Shown piece after piece: positions 1-9,602 of a stretch of 64,000 bases of DNA. This DNA comes from Chloroflexus sp. Y-396-1. Lineage in GTDB: Bacteria > Chloroflexota > Chloroflexia > Chloroflexales > Chloroflexaceae. The position numbers were made by a program, and so were the translations under genes. Every line of letters starts with the position of its first letter. The first letter of the stretch is position 1. The stretch is from assembly GCF_000516515.1 (NCBI RefSeq), contig NZ_KI911784.1:3008881-3072880 (forward strand), given 5' to 3'. Below the pieces are notes generated by a model that saw only the letters and a program-made list of their open reading frames with translations, had not been told where the DNA came from and searched no databases.

Positions 1-421
1 ACTGGTCGAGTGATACGCCTTTCAATGCAAATGGCGTGCTGCTCACCCCGCGGGCGTACATTCCATTTATTGTGCGCAGCTAGCGGTCATCTCAAATGAG
101 TCTCACAGGCGTACCGATCATCAGGAGTGATAACGACCAATCACCACGATTTGTGCGTCCTCATAACCCATTTTGAGCAGATCGGTACGCCATGATGGGT
201 GAGAGAGGAACCTGCTTCCACTGATGTGGTAGCGATCAAGGTGGATCGAGAGGTGGCATCGGTTGCCAGTGCTTCGTGGATGTCCTGCAAAAAGGTTAAT
301 TCACCGCAGAGCGTTCGGTCTGGCATCATCTCGTTCAGTGTTCTTCGTGTTCTCCGTAGTGCGTGTTGGTAGTGGATGCACGGTTCATGCGTGATCGAAA
401 TAACTCCGGTGCTGGAACAGC
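1..421. other. Intergenic region, no supported gene
   Basis: No ORF here has recognisable protein character or a good ribosome binding site. The only notable content is a stretch at about 284-380 that looks like a decayed copy of the inverted-repeat element found intact further along the window. Confidence 0.5.
284..380. repeat. Possible decayed copy of the ~200 bp inverted-repeat element
   Basis: The stretch opens with CTGCAAAAAGGT followed by a TTCACCGCAGAG-like tract. It closes with a CTTCGTGTTCTCCGTAGTG-like tract. These resemble the left and right ends of the elements at 15992, 33372 and 34878, but the core is shortened and no target duplication is visible. The call rests on eye alignment only. 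Confidence 0.3.
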
Positions 422-1738
422 CTAATCTTCTCCTTCTGTTCCTGACATCACAACCACCAGTGGTCGCATTTTGGCAACAGGACGGATAAGGCCGGCTGCG
501 ATTTGGACCTGCATCACCGTCTCGATGTCTTTGTATGCCAGCGGCGATTCGTCAACGGCCAGACCGCGCACGAGGACCCCCGCCTCACGAACGACAGCGG
601 CTGCCATTGCCGGAGTGATGGTGCGACGTGCCTCTGAGCGGCTAAATCGACGACCGGCGCCGTGGGCAGCACTCGACAGCGATGCCTTATCACCTAACCC
701 TTCGACGATATAGCTGGCAGTCGCCATTGAGCCGGGAATAATTCCCAGGACACCAGCTTCTGCTGGCGTTGCTCCTTTGCGATGGATCACCGTCCCGTCA
801 GGTTGTTCCCAGGCAAAGTTATGATGATTCTCGATGACGCGCTCGACGGTCAGGCCCAATGCCTTCGCGAAGCGGGCATGGATCACCTCGTGGTTGGCGC
901 GGGCGAAGTCACCGGCGAGGCGCATAGCATGCAGATATTCTTGACCGGCTTCGGTTTCGGTACTTAGCCAGCCATACGTTTTCGGGATGCCGCGCGCAAT
1001 CGCTGCTGTCTCACGGTCGGCTATTTCAGCGTAGTGGCGGGCAATCTGGGCGCCAACACCGCGGCTCCCGCTATGGGTGAGCAGACCAACAAATGGTTGG
1101 TGCGTATCAAGCCATTCACCGATCACGATTTCGGCGAAGTGGTTGCCGCCACCAGAAGTCCCGATCTGGAGTTTCGCTACCTCGTGCAGGGTGCGTAACA
1201 GTTTCGTTGCCCGCCAGCGCGAGTCGGCAAGCACCGGATGATCGGCAACCGGTTTTTTCGGCGATCCGATGCCAAAGACCGTCACCTTCGTGATCGTATC
1301 GAGCAGGTGTTGACGGTCACGACGAGCATCGTCGGGAGTTATTCCGGCAAAGATCGAGAGATGCATCCGGCAGCCAATATCCACACCCACCTGATACGGA
1401 GCGACTGCGCGATCATAGGCGATGACTCCACCAACTGGCAGGGCGTAGCCTTGATGGGCATCAGGCATCAAGGCACCGCGGATTGCCGGTGGTAAGCGCA
1501 AAGCAGTTTTGATCTGGTCAATGGCCCCTGGTTCCACGAGATGCTCGCCGATAATCTTGAGCGGCTGTGGCTGATCGCGGAGTCGCAGCTCGACCGGTGG
1601 TTGACCGTAGCGTGCGGCGATCTGCTGCCGTACAACCTGGGGTTCAACCCCCTCTTTTAACATCTGTTTGGCAGCCCGACACATCTCGCGAAATGCCGGA
1701 TGGTCTACATAATCGGCTAATAGTTGGGCTGCTTTCAT
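422..1738 (-). CDS. rtcB: RtcB family RNA-splicing ligase
   Basis: RtcB joins RNA 2',3'-cyclic phosphate or 3'-phosphate ends to 5'-OH ends using GTP and Mn2+, in tRNA or rRNA repair. The 438-residue product carries the family motifs in order: PDAHQGYALPVGGVIA, GVDIGCRM with the metal-binding Asp and Cys, GTSGGGNHF, LTHSGSRG, ENHHNFAW, and the C-terminal SAAHGAGR whose His is the guanylylated residue in the family. I chose the internal ATG at 1738 over an upstream frame opening at 1804, because GAAAGG sits at the right distance before it and the upstream residues do not look like RtcB. It is a single minus-strand gene with no partner RtcA or archease beside it. Confidence 0.93.
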   Translation of the reverse strand: MKAAQLLADYVDHPAFREMCRAAKQMLKEGVEPQVVRQQIAARYGQPPVELRLRDQPQPLKIIGEHLVEPGAIDQIKTALRLPPAIRGALMPDAHQGYALPVGGVIAYDRAVAPYQVGVDIGCRMHLSIFAGITPDDARRDRQHLLDTITKVTVFGIGSPKKPVADHPVLADSRWRATKLLRTLHEVAKLQIGTSGGGNHFAEIVIGEWLDTHQPFVGLLTHSGSRGVGAQIARHYAEIADRETAAIARGIPKTYGWLSTETEAGQEYLHAMRLAGDFARANHEVIHARFAKALGLTVERVIENHHNFAWEQPDGTVIHRKGATPAEAGVLGIIPGSMATASYIVEGLGDKASLSSAAHGAGRRFSRSEARRTITPAMAAAVVREAGVLVRGLAVDESPLAYKDIETVMQVQIAAGLIRPVAKMRPLVVVMSGTEGED

Positions 1739-2075
1739 AATCTTGCCTTTCTCGTTGCGAGACGAGTCGTTGATGCAAAGAACGATAATCAGAGGTAACT
1801 TCAATTGTATTCTGAACGCTGTTGATCTTCAAGTCGGGCAAAAGTCTGATGCGCTCCAGAGGTATGCCATCGCTGTGGGTGCGGCATCGTCGAGGGTACA
1901 ACACTGCTATACCCCTACTGGGGCGGTATCGCTGGGGACACGGCATCGCCAGAGCATCAGCATCGTTGTAAGCGCAGCAATTACCGGGAGCGCGGTGTCG
2001 CGTTTACCATAGCGACTGGCTCCTGACCACTCGTGTTCCATGCAGGTCGACGGCTCGCGTACCTGCCAGGTCTTT
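1739..2075. other. Intergenic region upstream of rtcB
   Basis: This is 337 bases between the rtcB start and the end of the next minus-strand gene. It must hold the rtcB promoter, but no clear -35/-10 pair stands out. A short inverted repeat (CAGGT...ACCTG, near 2043-2064) lies just past the stop of the membrane protein gene and could be a weak terminator. No coding sequence is supported. Confidence 0.4.
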
Positions 2076-2456
2076 TCAGGATTGTCCTCGCCACCACGCG
2101 AATGCGATTGCCCCCAGCAAGTGGCAGATTAAGACACTGACGAAATAGACGGTGTGCAGCCCTACCGTTTGGCGGGCGGCCTCGGGCGCAATGATAGTCT
2201 CGATGCGCGCCGCAATGAAGGGGGTGAAGAAATAGAGCGCACCGCAAGAAGCGGCAGCTAAGCGCCATTCGTGAGGTCGGGCACCGATCCAACCGATGAA
2301 ACTGGTTAGCGGTGTGATAAAAATCACCAGCCCCAGCCAACGGAGCACTTCAGGGTTTCGGTTAGATCCGACCAGTGTATATACCACCCATGCAATGATC
2401 CAACCGCTGAGAGCTGTCAGAACGATCAATAAGAATGTTCGTCTATCACGTACCAT
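2076..2456 (-). CDS. Small four-helix membrane protein, unknown function
   Basis: The product has 126 residues with four likely membrane helices: about residues 7-29, 38-57, 64-85 and 103-121. It has a positively charged N-terminus (MVRDRRTF) and few polar residues otherwise. I do not recognise a named family. It follows the DUF4139 gene on the same strand with only 15 bases between them, so the two are probably co-transcribed with the upstream lipoprotein gene. No catalytic motif is visible, so no function is assigned. Confidence 0.7.
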   Translation of the reverse strand: MVRDRRTFLLIVLTALSGWIIAWVVYTLVGSNRNPEVLRWLGLVIFITPLTSFIGWIGARPHEWRLAAASCGALYFFTPFIAARIETIIAPEAARQTVGLHTVYFVSVLICHLLGAIAFAWWRGQS

Positions 2457-2471
2457 GGGTACAATTCTTTT

Positions 2472-4394
2472 TCATTCGTGGAGACGCCGCAGACGACGTT
2501 CGACTTGTGCGGTAAGTTTCTGAATGACTGCTTGTTGTTCAGCAATAGCAGTGTCGAGCCGCTCAAGCTGATCCTCAAGTTGTGCCAGTGACGCGATGTA
2601 GCGTTGACGCAACATCCCTTCTTCGCCGTCGTTGCGGAGCGGTTCGATCTTTTGTCGTAATTGTTGTTGACGCTCAACAATCCGCTTTTGCTCAGCTTCG
2701 TGTTGCTTCATCGTCTGCCGGGCTGCTTCAATCTGGTGAAACAGATTGATCACACCCTTCAGCCGCTGGAACGTCCGGTCATCGAGGACTTTATCACGTA
2801 GAAAGTTCTGTAACTGCTCGCCGGTAAGACTACTGATGGTCTGGCGACGCGAGAGTAGGCGTCGCTCGCAAACTGTGAAGATCATCTGTCCGTTAGCGGG
2901 TACACGTACAGCCCAACAAGCCAGTTGACCATCTTCGCGGAGGGGTGATGGTGTATCGATCAGTTCCGTCTGCTCGGTGCGCTGATGCTCTATCATGACC
3001 GTACAGGGGGTTACCAGTGAGCTGATAATGGTATATTCTTGAAAGATGAGGAGATACTCGTCAAGGAGCAGATCGCTTTCGTGAAGCCGAATCCCGCTCA
3101 GATAACGGGTCTGGTGGGTCGCTTCAGTGACCGTCACTCCTAACTCAACAGCGTGAAAGATGACAAACTGCGCGCCAATACGGGTGAATGGCAGCACCGA
3201 CTCGCCGGCGTACTCGCCATTGATCAACACTGTTGTTGGCCCTTGTTCAAGGGTAAGCCCCGTCTCGTTAACGACGCGGAGTGCAGCCAGGGGGTGACGT
3301 TCCAAGCGCCGACGGTTGTAGACTAGTTCTCGCTGAGCAGAAAGCTGGGTACCTACAATCGGCGCCATCGCCGACTGCCCACGACCAACGCTTACCGGCT
3401 GCGTGACCCGGTACGCAAAGAGCGCTCCCTGGTCCTCACCAATGGCCACTGAGCGCACACTTTCTGTCAAAGTATCTATGGTAACTGCCGGTGATGGCGA
3501 TGCTGCTGCAAGTAGTCCTACGTCGTCCGTGAAATGTTCTGGCTCGGCCATGTCTGCGACCATAGCACGCATGCGGGTTGCCAGCTTCGGTTGTGGGCGT
3601 GGTCGATCTTGAAGGAAGGGGCGGTCAGGGGTTTGCGGTTCGTACAAGCGGTAACGAAACGAGACCGGTTGCCCGGCAACGAGCGTTACTTCAACATCGA
3701 TCAAATCTTCTTCCAACTGATTATCGAACAATCCCCATCCCTGTAAGAAACAACGTGACGCACCATCGGCACTCTCCTCGAAAAGTAGGCGATAACTTAC
3801 CCGCCATGCCGGAGCAGGTGCAACATACCCAATCAGCAGATCGTGCTCGCCGGGTGTAAGGTGAACGGTAGCCGTGCGATTACGTTCATCGTTTTGAGCT
3901 GCGCGCAAAAAGAAGGTGAGATCGTCATGCGCCTTATCGTCTACTAGCTCAATGCGCACAATCTCTTTAAGTACAATCGGACGAACAGCACGCTCTTCAC
4001 TTAGATAGAGACTCACCAGTGCCTGTCGTAGTGGCCGTTCATCTTCTACGTCAACACCAACAACCTGCCCAATCACCGTCTCACCCTGTTTACCGGTCAA
4101 CGTCAGACGGATGGTACGTCCGCGCAGATCGCGTAATAAATCGAGGAGACTGCGCTGGTCTGAGAGGTGAATACTTCCACGGGTCAACAATGAAGTGCGA
4201 TCTTCGGGTGTAGCGAAGTCGATATTGCGCACCTGCCCACTGCGATCAATGACCACCAGGCTCTTAAGCACGTCATCCATTGCGCTCAGTGGGAAGCTGA
4301 GCGTCAAAACGTCACCACTCAACGTCCCACGACGCTCGAAATAACCCACACCATGCTTGTAGAGCACTATTCGCTTGATGGGCAGGCTAGTCAT
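2472..4394 (-). CDS. DUF4139 domain-containing protein
   Basis: This 640-residue protein starts with the typical opening of bacterial DUF4139 proteins, IKRIVLYKHGVGYFERRG. It continues as a beta-rich region up to about residue 500. The last 100 or so residues are charged and heptad-like (QIEAARQTMKQHEAEQKR and following), so a C-terminal coiled coil is likely. There is no signal peptide or membrane helix. The biochemical role of the family is not known to me. Its ATG overlaps the stop codon of the upstream lipoprotein gene (ATGA at 4391-4394), which points to translational coupling and a joint envelope or surface-related role. Confidence 0.8.
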   Translation of the reverse strand: MTSLPIKRIVLYKHGVGYFERRGTLSGDVLTLSFPLSAMDDVLKSLVVIDRSGQVRNIDFATPEDRTSLLTRGSIHLSDQRSLLDLLRDLRGRTIRLTLTGKQGETVIGQVVGVDVEDERPLRQALVSLYLSEERAVRPIVLKEIVRIELVDDKAHDDLTFFLRAAQNDERNRTATVHLTPGEHDLLIGYVAPAPAWRVSYRLLFEESADGASRCFLQGWGLFDNQLEEDLIDVEVTLVAGQPVSFRYRLYEPQTPDRPFLQDRPRPQPKLATRMRAMVADMAEPEHFTDDVGLLAAASPSPAVTIDTLTESVRSVAIGEDQGALFAYRVTQPVSVGRGQSAMAPIVGTQLSAQRELVYNRRRLERHPLAALRVVNETGLTLEQGPTTVLINGEYAGESVLPFTRIGAQFVIFHAVELGVTVTEATHQTRYLSGIRLHESDLLLDEYLLIFQEYTIISSLVTPCTVMIEHQRTEQTELIDTPSPLREDGQLACWAVRVPANGQMIFTVCERRLLSRRQTISSLTGEQLQNFLRDKVLDDRTFQRLKGVINLFHQIEAARQTMKQHEAEQKRIVERQQQLRQKIEPLRNDGEEGMLRQRYIASLAQLEDQLERLDTAIAEQQAVIQKLTAQVERRLRRLHE

Positions 4395-5908
4395 GGCGTC
4401 TCTCCTCGCGCAACTGGCTGAAGAAGAATCGGGTTGTAGGCAGTGTACACGAGACGGCTAAAATCAGCAATGGCGCCGCCAAGGAGCGAATCTGGCCAGG
4501 CCAGGTTATCGCCAAGCGGTTTATAGACGTACACAGCCAATACATAATCGCCACCTGGCGAGCGAACGATGCCGGCATCGGCCTGCGTATGCTCGATCCA
4601 GCCCGATTTATGCTCAACCCGTATTCCCTCTGGAATGCCGGCAACCATACGGGTCCGATCAGCATTTTCAGCCAGCAGATCAAGCATCTCCTGGCAACGA
4701 TCGGGACGAAGTAGAGCGAATTTTTCTAACAAAACACCTTTACCACGGGCACACTCGTCAATCATACGATAGAGCTGCCCCATCGCATAAGGAGTTGCCC
4801 GCAGTGCACAGCCGGTCTCGGTGTATGGTGGTTCGCCAACTGGGTCTTTTGGCCCGCAACGGTATTTAATGTTGTAGAGTTTAATATAATCAACCGATTC
4901 GAAGGGAATGTAAAGGTAGGTGTGTTCCAGACCGAGATCGGCCAGCATATCACTCATCTCAACCGCACCGCGAAATGCGATGTCGGTACCAACACCACCA
5001 GCACCTGCGGCTAAGATATCGTTAGCTGCCAGATTATCGCTCTCGACAATCATGAGACGCATCCTTTGCCGCTGCTCTTCGGTAAACGTTTCTAGCTTTG
5101 TGTAGCCATAGAGCATAATCGCAGTTTTGATCGTGCTTGCTCCCGGAAACACCGTGCGGGCATTGACAGCCACCTCTGTGCCGGTCGCCAGATCATAGAG
5201 ATAGATTCCGGCGACACCATCCCATACCTCGGCCATTTGCTCAAGCTGTTCAGCAAGCTGAGCAGTCGAAATACGGGGTTGCTCGTTGGTTGGCCAGAGT
5301 GTGAGCGCAATTGGAGTGGTATTCCGACCACGACGGAGTAAACCGCTCACAATTTCGACCGAACGGTCGAGATCAATTGCCCGTCCGGGTAGATAGGCGA
5401 AGCTGCGAGAGAGCACCTCTGTTGAAGAGATAACCGTTACCTGGGGCGGAATAGCCGTCTTAGCGGCAAAGGCACGCATCTGCTCGCGGAGGGCATCCTC
5501 ATCGAAGGTGAGCTGAAGTGGAACGTCGACCGGCGTGTTACTGCCCAGCGCCGGCTCCGCTTCAGCAAGCAACGTTGTCAGATCGGGGCGGAGTTTAAGT
5601 GTGGCCGGATCGATGGTGTATGTATATCCACCGGCAACTAGTTTTAGCGGAACAACGTTTGCTGTCAGAGCAGCAGCTAAGACCGCTTCTGCTTCGGTAG
5701 CGGTCAGCCCTCCAATTGGCACATTGGCGACCTCGGTTCCAGGCGCGTAAACCGGTATTGGTGTTGGCGATGGAGTAACTGGAACCGGGGTTGCTTCTGC
5801 TGCAAGCACCGGTTCATACGGTAACTGCGAACGGGATGCAGATGTACACCCGGCAAGGATCGCCATGCAGACCAGGGCAATGGCAAACAAACGTGGCCGG
5901 AAATTCAT
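4391..5908 (-). CDS. Lipoprotein with class A beta-lactamase-like domain
   Basis: The N-terminus is a lipoprotein signal with lipobox LAGC, followed by a Pro/Thr-rich linker (about residues 40-60). A middle domain at about 65-200 resembles the VanW-associated putative peptidoglycan-binding fold (inference). The C-terminal domain has the three class A serine hydrolase motifs: STIK (Ser264, Lys267), SDN (296-298) and KSG (440-442), numbered from the upstream ATG at 5926. It could be a beta-lactamase or a cell-wall-modifying serine hydrolase. Lipidation and the extra domain favour an envelope enzyme. I prefer the ATG at 5908, which gives a classic signal; the ATG at 5926 is also possible. It overlaps the DUF4139 gene by four bases. 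Confidence 0.83.
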   Translation of the reverse strand: MNFRPRLFAIALVCMAILAGCTSASRSQLPYEPVLAAEATPVPVTPSPTPIPVYAPGTEVANVPIGGLTATEAEAVLAAALTANVVPLKLVAGGYTYTIDPATLKLRPDLTTLLAEAEPALGSNTPVDVPLQLTFDEDALREQMRAFAAKTAIPPQVTVISSTEVLSRSFAYLPGRAIDLDRSVEIVSGLLRRGRNTTPIALTLWPTNEQPRISTAQLAEQLEQMAEVWDGVAGIYLYDLATGTEVAVNARTVFPGASTIKTAIMLYGYTKLETFTEEQRQRMRLMIVESDNLAANDILAAGAGGVGTDIAFRGAVEMSDMLADLGLEHTYLYIPFESVDYIKLYNIKYRCGPKDPVGEPPYTETGCALRATPYAMGQLYRMIDECARGKGVLLEKFALLRPDRCQEMLDLLAENADRTRMVAGIPEGIRVEHKSGWIEHTQADAGIVRSPGGDYVLAVYVYKPLGDNLAWPDSLLGGAIADFSRLVYTAYNPILLQPVARGETP

Positions 5909-5992
5909 AGCTTTACGAAACTCCATTACTACAGTGTAGGCGACAGATGGCGGTCATCCCTACCAGATTTTCACTTATCGGCACAGACGGCA

Positions 5993-6316
5993 TTACTCGT
6001 CAGGCTCAAGATAAAATGTCAACGGATACCCAGCCTCACGGGCAGCGTGATGAGCCTGATAGACTCGTTCCTGGGCTTCCTGAAAGGGCAATACCGTTAC
6101 TAGAGCACGCCCTTCATAATGAGCTGTCAGCATGACTTGTTCGGCCCGTCTATAATCAAGCTCAAAAAATACTTGCAAGACCATGACGACAAAGTCCATT
6201 GGCGTTACGTCGTCATTTTGCACGATGACGCGATATGGACGTTCGAGTTCTTCATCACTGGCAACCGTGAATGAGACGGTAGGCCGCACGACGACTGCGG
6301 GTTGTTCAGTTGACAT
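5993..6316 (-). CDS. clpS: ClpS, ATP-dependent Clp protease adaptor
   Basis: ClpS binds N-degron substrates (Leu, Phe, Tyr, Trp at the N-terminus) and hands them to ClpA/ClpC-ClpP in the cytoplasm. The 107-residue product has the core family signature, VIVQNDDVTPMDFVV, with the Asn-Asp pair that contacts the substrate amino group, then a hydrophobic helix and a TAHYEGRALV segment matching the usual M-x-x-H-x-x-G block. The basic N-terminal tail is replaced by a flexible stretch of about 25 residues. CGGAG sits seven bases before the ATG. No Clp ATPase lies nearby. Confidence 0.92.
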   Translation of the reverse strand: MSTEQPAVVVRPTVSFTVASDEELERPYRVIVQNDDVTPMDFVVMVLQVFFELDYRRAEQVMLTAHYEGRALVTVLPFQEAQERVYQAHHAAREAGYPLTFYLEPDE

Positions 6317-6374
6317 GGGCTACTCCGTCGCTAATAGTGAACACCGACTTCTGCTGGCAGTATAACATAAAGTA

Positions 6375-9092
6375 TCACTCTTCCCGATGTTGCCGACGTT
6401 TTGCTGTTAATAAGGCTGCAATACGCTCTTCTTCACTTAGTGGTGGTGCAGGCGGCTTATCTGGTAACGATGCCGGTGTTTCTGTTGATCCTGACACCTT
6501 ACGCCGGGTGTAGGGCAGCATCTTCGCTTGCCAATCAGGGAACGGAACGAAGAGCCGCCGGAGGGCAACATCGATTGGCAACAGTGCCAATGCCAACCAG
6601 AGTAACGGGATCGTAACGGACCACACCTCGTATACGGTGCGTTCTGTCGGTGTAAAGATTGTGGTAGGTGGCGGATTAACTTGCCCACCGGTGAAGGCAG
6701 CCAATTCTTCCAACAGTCCTAGATTAGCGGCCATTCGTCCATATTCCGGTGAATAGTTGACTGTCACACCGATACTGGCGTTGCCAAGCGGTTGATCTGC
6801 CTGATCGGTAGCATACACCTGTATCAGGTAAGCACCGACTTGATCAATTGTTGTGACAGTCCGGTAGCGTCCGGGGGCAATCTGAGTAAATACCAGATCA
6901 CGTTCAAGCGTCAGGCCACTCATCCAACTGTGAATGTCGTTCAGCTCGATTGGTAAGCCGCCCGCATCACGTGCTGTCAGCTCAATCTCAACCTGATCGG
7001 CAATAACTGTAGCCGTCAGCGATAGGCGATCACTGTTGCTCATTGGCAGCACTTCTGTGACCAGATTGGCAGTAAAGCGTGGAAACCCATCCCATAACAC
7101 CCAATCAATAGCCCAACGACCGGTTAGATCACTTGCCCAGGCTAGCACGCGCCCTAATCCCATTTGGGCCGTTGCCAACAATGGCGAGCCATCAGGCGCT
7201 GCAAGCACCATGCGCCCAGTCGCTCGGTTGGCAACAACATTCCGCCCTTGCAGAGGCGGCAATGCGCCAACATCACGGAGCCAGGGTGTGGGTAGGGCTA
7301 GAGTCGGCACGAATGGCTCTTCTATCACATCACGATTGGCAACACGTACCGTTTCTTCCAGAAAAATCTGTGGCAGTTCAGTCACCTGCTGAACAGCATA
7401 GTACTTTCCGCCACCAATACGAGCAACTCGTTCGAGCGCCGGATCAGTGTTACGCCCAATCGCTACGGTGCTAACGGTTACGCCCTGCGCATAGAGATCG
7501 GAAACCAGATCGGCATATTCGGTTTCAGATACGCCATCGGTTAAGAGGATCACATGCTTGATCCTGGCGTTAGCCGTTGTGATGGTCTCAGCGGCCATTG
7601 CGATACCACTCCGAATGTTCGTACCTCCTCCAGCCGTTAGCCGACTCAGCGCATCTTCAATCGTAAACAGATTGGTAAGTGGCTGCAATGGGAGCAGGAT
7701 ATCGGCCAAGCTATCGAATGCGATGATGGCAAGTAGATCGCGTTGAGTCAGACCTCGACTGGCCTGAAATGCTGCCTCACGGGCCAGATCAAGCTGTGTG
7801 CGGGAGCCATCGACCAACTCATTCATACTCCCACTGCGGTCGATCACCAATACCAATGCCAGATCAAAGCGCTCTTCGGGCACCGGTGGATCAAGCGAGA
7901 CGGGAAGCAGTGGTTCAAGTGGTGATCGTCGCCAGCCACCGGCCCCAAACGACTGCGGCCCACCGATCATCAACAGACCCCCACCAAGATCACGCACGTA
8001 TGTGGTTAGGGCGCGCTGAAGTGTCGTTGGCACAGCACTGGCGGGCGTATCAACAAGTGCCACCACGTCGAATACACGTAAATCGAGTGGACGGACGGGA
8101 GCCTGGATTGGTTCCTGTACGGTTACATCGAACCCACTCGCCCGCCAGGCGTTAACCAGGGCTGCCACCTGTTCGACGGCAACGGCTAACACAAGAACAC
8201 GCGGTGGACCAGAAACAAAGGTGAACGCCACAGCCCGATTATTGGCCGCCTGGGTATCGAAAGGGGCCATCAGATACGCTTCAAATCGTCGAAAACCTCG
8301 CTCACCGGCCGGTACCGTCAACGAAAACTGGTTGAGACCGGTCGTTAATGTAACCGGTTGTTCAATGCGTAACTGACCATCAACGAGTAATTGCACCGTT
8401 GCCGAGCCGCTTATCTCGCTCTCGATCTGAACGGTCAGGGGGATGAGCTGATCAACACTCGCACTGGATGGAGCGTTCAGTGCTGCAATCAGTGCGTCAG
8501 GACCGCGATCTGATACCAGAGGTACAACGTCAAGCGATACTCCTCGCGCCGCTGCCAGGCGAGCAGCGTTCAGCGCTTGCCCTACATTCTCACCTCCATC
8601 CGAGAGCAGTACCAGACGTTGGTGCATAGCGTCGGGTAAGATCGCCAGCGCCAACTGGATGGCATCTTCGATGTTGGTGCGGGAGCCGGCGACCAGCCCA
8701 TCGATCCGATCAAGTGGACGTGGCGGTTCGGCTACTCGTTCAACCTGGGCACGCGCTCCAAAGACGACAACCGCCATGCGATCGTCTGGATCGGCTGTAG
8801 CCACGGCCTGTTTGATATAATCGAGCGCTGCGAGGCGCTGACTCGGTGCCACCGAATCGCTAACATCGAGGAGAAAAACGGTCGCCGTTGCCTGCACTGG
8901 TCGGCCAAGTTGGAGACCTGCCATTGCTAACACCAGCGCCGCCAGCATCAGCAACCGTATCACCACAAGCAACCACAGCCGAAGCCAACCCAGCCGACGA
9001 AGAAGCTCAGCTCGATTCAACCATAGTGTACCAATGAGGGGAATAGCAAGGACAAATAACCACAAAGCTGCCGGCTCAATCACACTCAACAC
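6375..9092 (-). CDS. Membrane-anchored protein with two von Willebrand A domains
   Basis: The 905-residue product begins with two membrane helices (about residues 6-22 and 34-54). VWA domain 1 follows with metal-site motif DVSDS (near 70). A middle beta and glutamine-amidotransferase-like region includes GGGLLMIGGPQSFGAGGW. VWA domain 2 carries DRSGS (near 400), and a last membrane helix lies near 840-860 before a basic tail. VWA domains with an intact MIDAS bind ligands through a divalent metal, usually in protein assembly or surface binding. I set the start at GTG 9092, seven bases after AGGGAG, because the 39 residues upstream do not look like protein. The organisation is common in Chloroflexi and Planctomycetes but the role is unknown. 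Confidence 0.85.
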   Translation of the reverse strand: MLSVIEPAALWLFVLAIPLIGTLWLNRAELLRRLGWLRLWLLVVIRLLMLAALVLAMAGLQLGRPVQATATVFLLDVSDSVAPSQRLAALDYIKQAVATADPDDRMAVVVFGARAQVERVAEPPRPLDRIDGLVAGSRTNIEDAIQLALAILPDAMHQRLVLLSDGGENVGQALNAARLAAARGVSLDVVPLVSDRGPDALIAALNAPSSASVDQLIPLTVQIESEISGSATVQLLVDGQLRIEQPVTLTTGLNQFSLTVPAGERGFRRFEAYLMAPFDTQAANNRAVAFTFVSGPPRVLVLAVAVEQVAALVNAWRASGFDVTVQEPIQAPVRPLDLRVFDVVALVDTPASAVPTTLQRALTTYVRDLGGGLLMIGGPQSFGAGGWRRSPLEPLLPVSLDPPVPEERFDLALVLVIDRSGSMNELVDGSRTQLDLAREAAFQASRGLTQRDLLAIIAFDSLADILLPLQPLTNLFTIEDALSRLTAGGGTNIRSGIAMAAETITTANARIKHVILLTDGVSETEYADLVSDLYAQGVTVSTVAIGRNTDPALERVARIGGGKYYAVQQVTELPQIFLEETVRVANRDVIEEPFVPTLALPTPWLRDVGALPPLQGRNVVANRATGRMVLAAPDGSPLLATAQMGLGRVLAWASDLTGRWAIDWVLWDGFPRFTANLVTEVLPMSNSDRLSLTATVIADQVEIELTARDAGGLPIELNDIHSWMSGLTLERDLVFTQIAPGRYRTVTTIDQVGAYLIQVYATDQADQPLGNASIGVTVNYSPEYGRMAANLGLLEELAAFTGGQVNPPPTTIFTPTERTVYEVWSVTIPLLWLALALLPIDVALRRLFVPFPDWQAKMLPYTRRKVSGSTETPASLPDKPPAPPLSEEERIAALLTAKRRQHREE

Positions 9093-9602
9093 GATCTTAC
9101 TCCCTCTAGTGTAGAAGCGCAGAGATGACCGGTTAGCCTGGCGATAAAACACGATGCCGAGCGGGACGCATTGCTGATCGATAGTGTCTCTCGCCAGTCT
9201 GACCGGCACTGCACTGATCGAGGTAGGTTCTCACTCCGCATCCTACGGTGTCCTGATGGTGTATGAAATGAGTTGAGCCGAAGCAAATGATGGGTCGTCA
9301 TCGTGCTTAACGGTATACCACAGGTGTATGAGCGATACCTTTGCTCCTTTGGTTGAATATTAGCAACGAACATGTGAACAATGTCATCGCATCAGGTTGC
9401 TGTTTGCCAATTCTTGTTGTGCGATCCTTTACCAGGTAAGGACACGCAGACGCTCATAGGCATAGATGTGATAGACGGAACACCACATCCTCTAAGACAG
9501 CGTCCGATCCGGTCTAGACTGATGGCATCTCTATGCAGTAAACGGTACGATTGTGCAACCGAGCGATTGTGAAACAATGTAAACCCACCGTTGTCACGAG
9601 GG
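9093..9602. other. Intergenic region, no gene seen
   Basis: This is 510 bases between two minus-strand genes. It should hold the promoter of the VWA gene and the end of the GAF phosphatase transcript. I found no credible ORF, tRNA or strong hairpin here. Confidence 0.4.
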
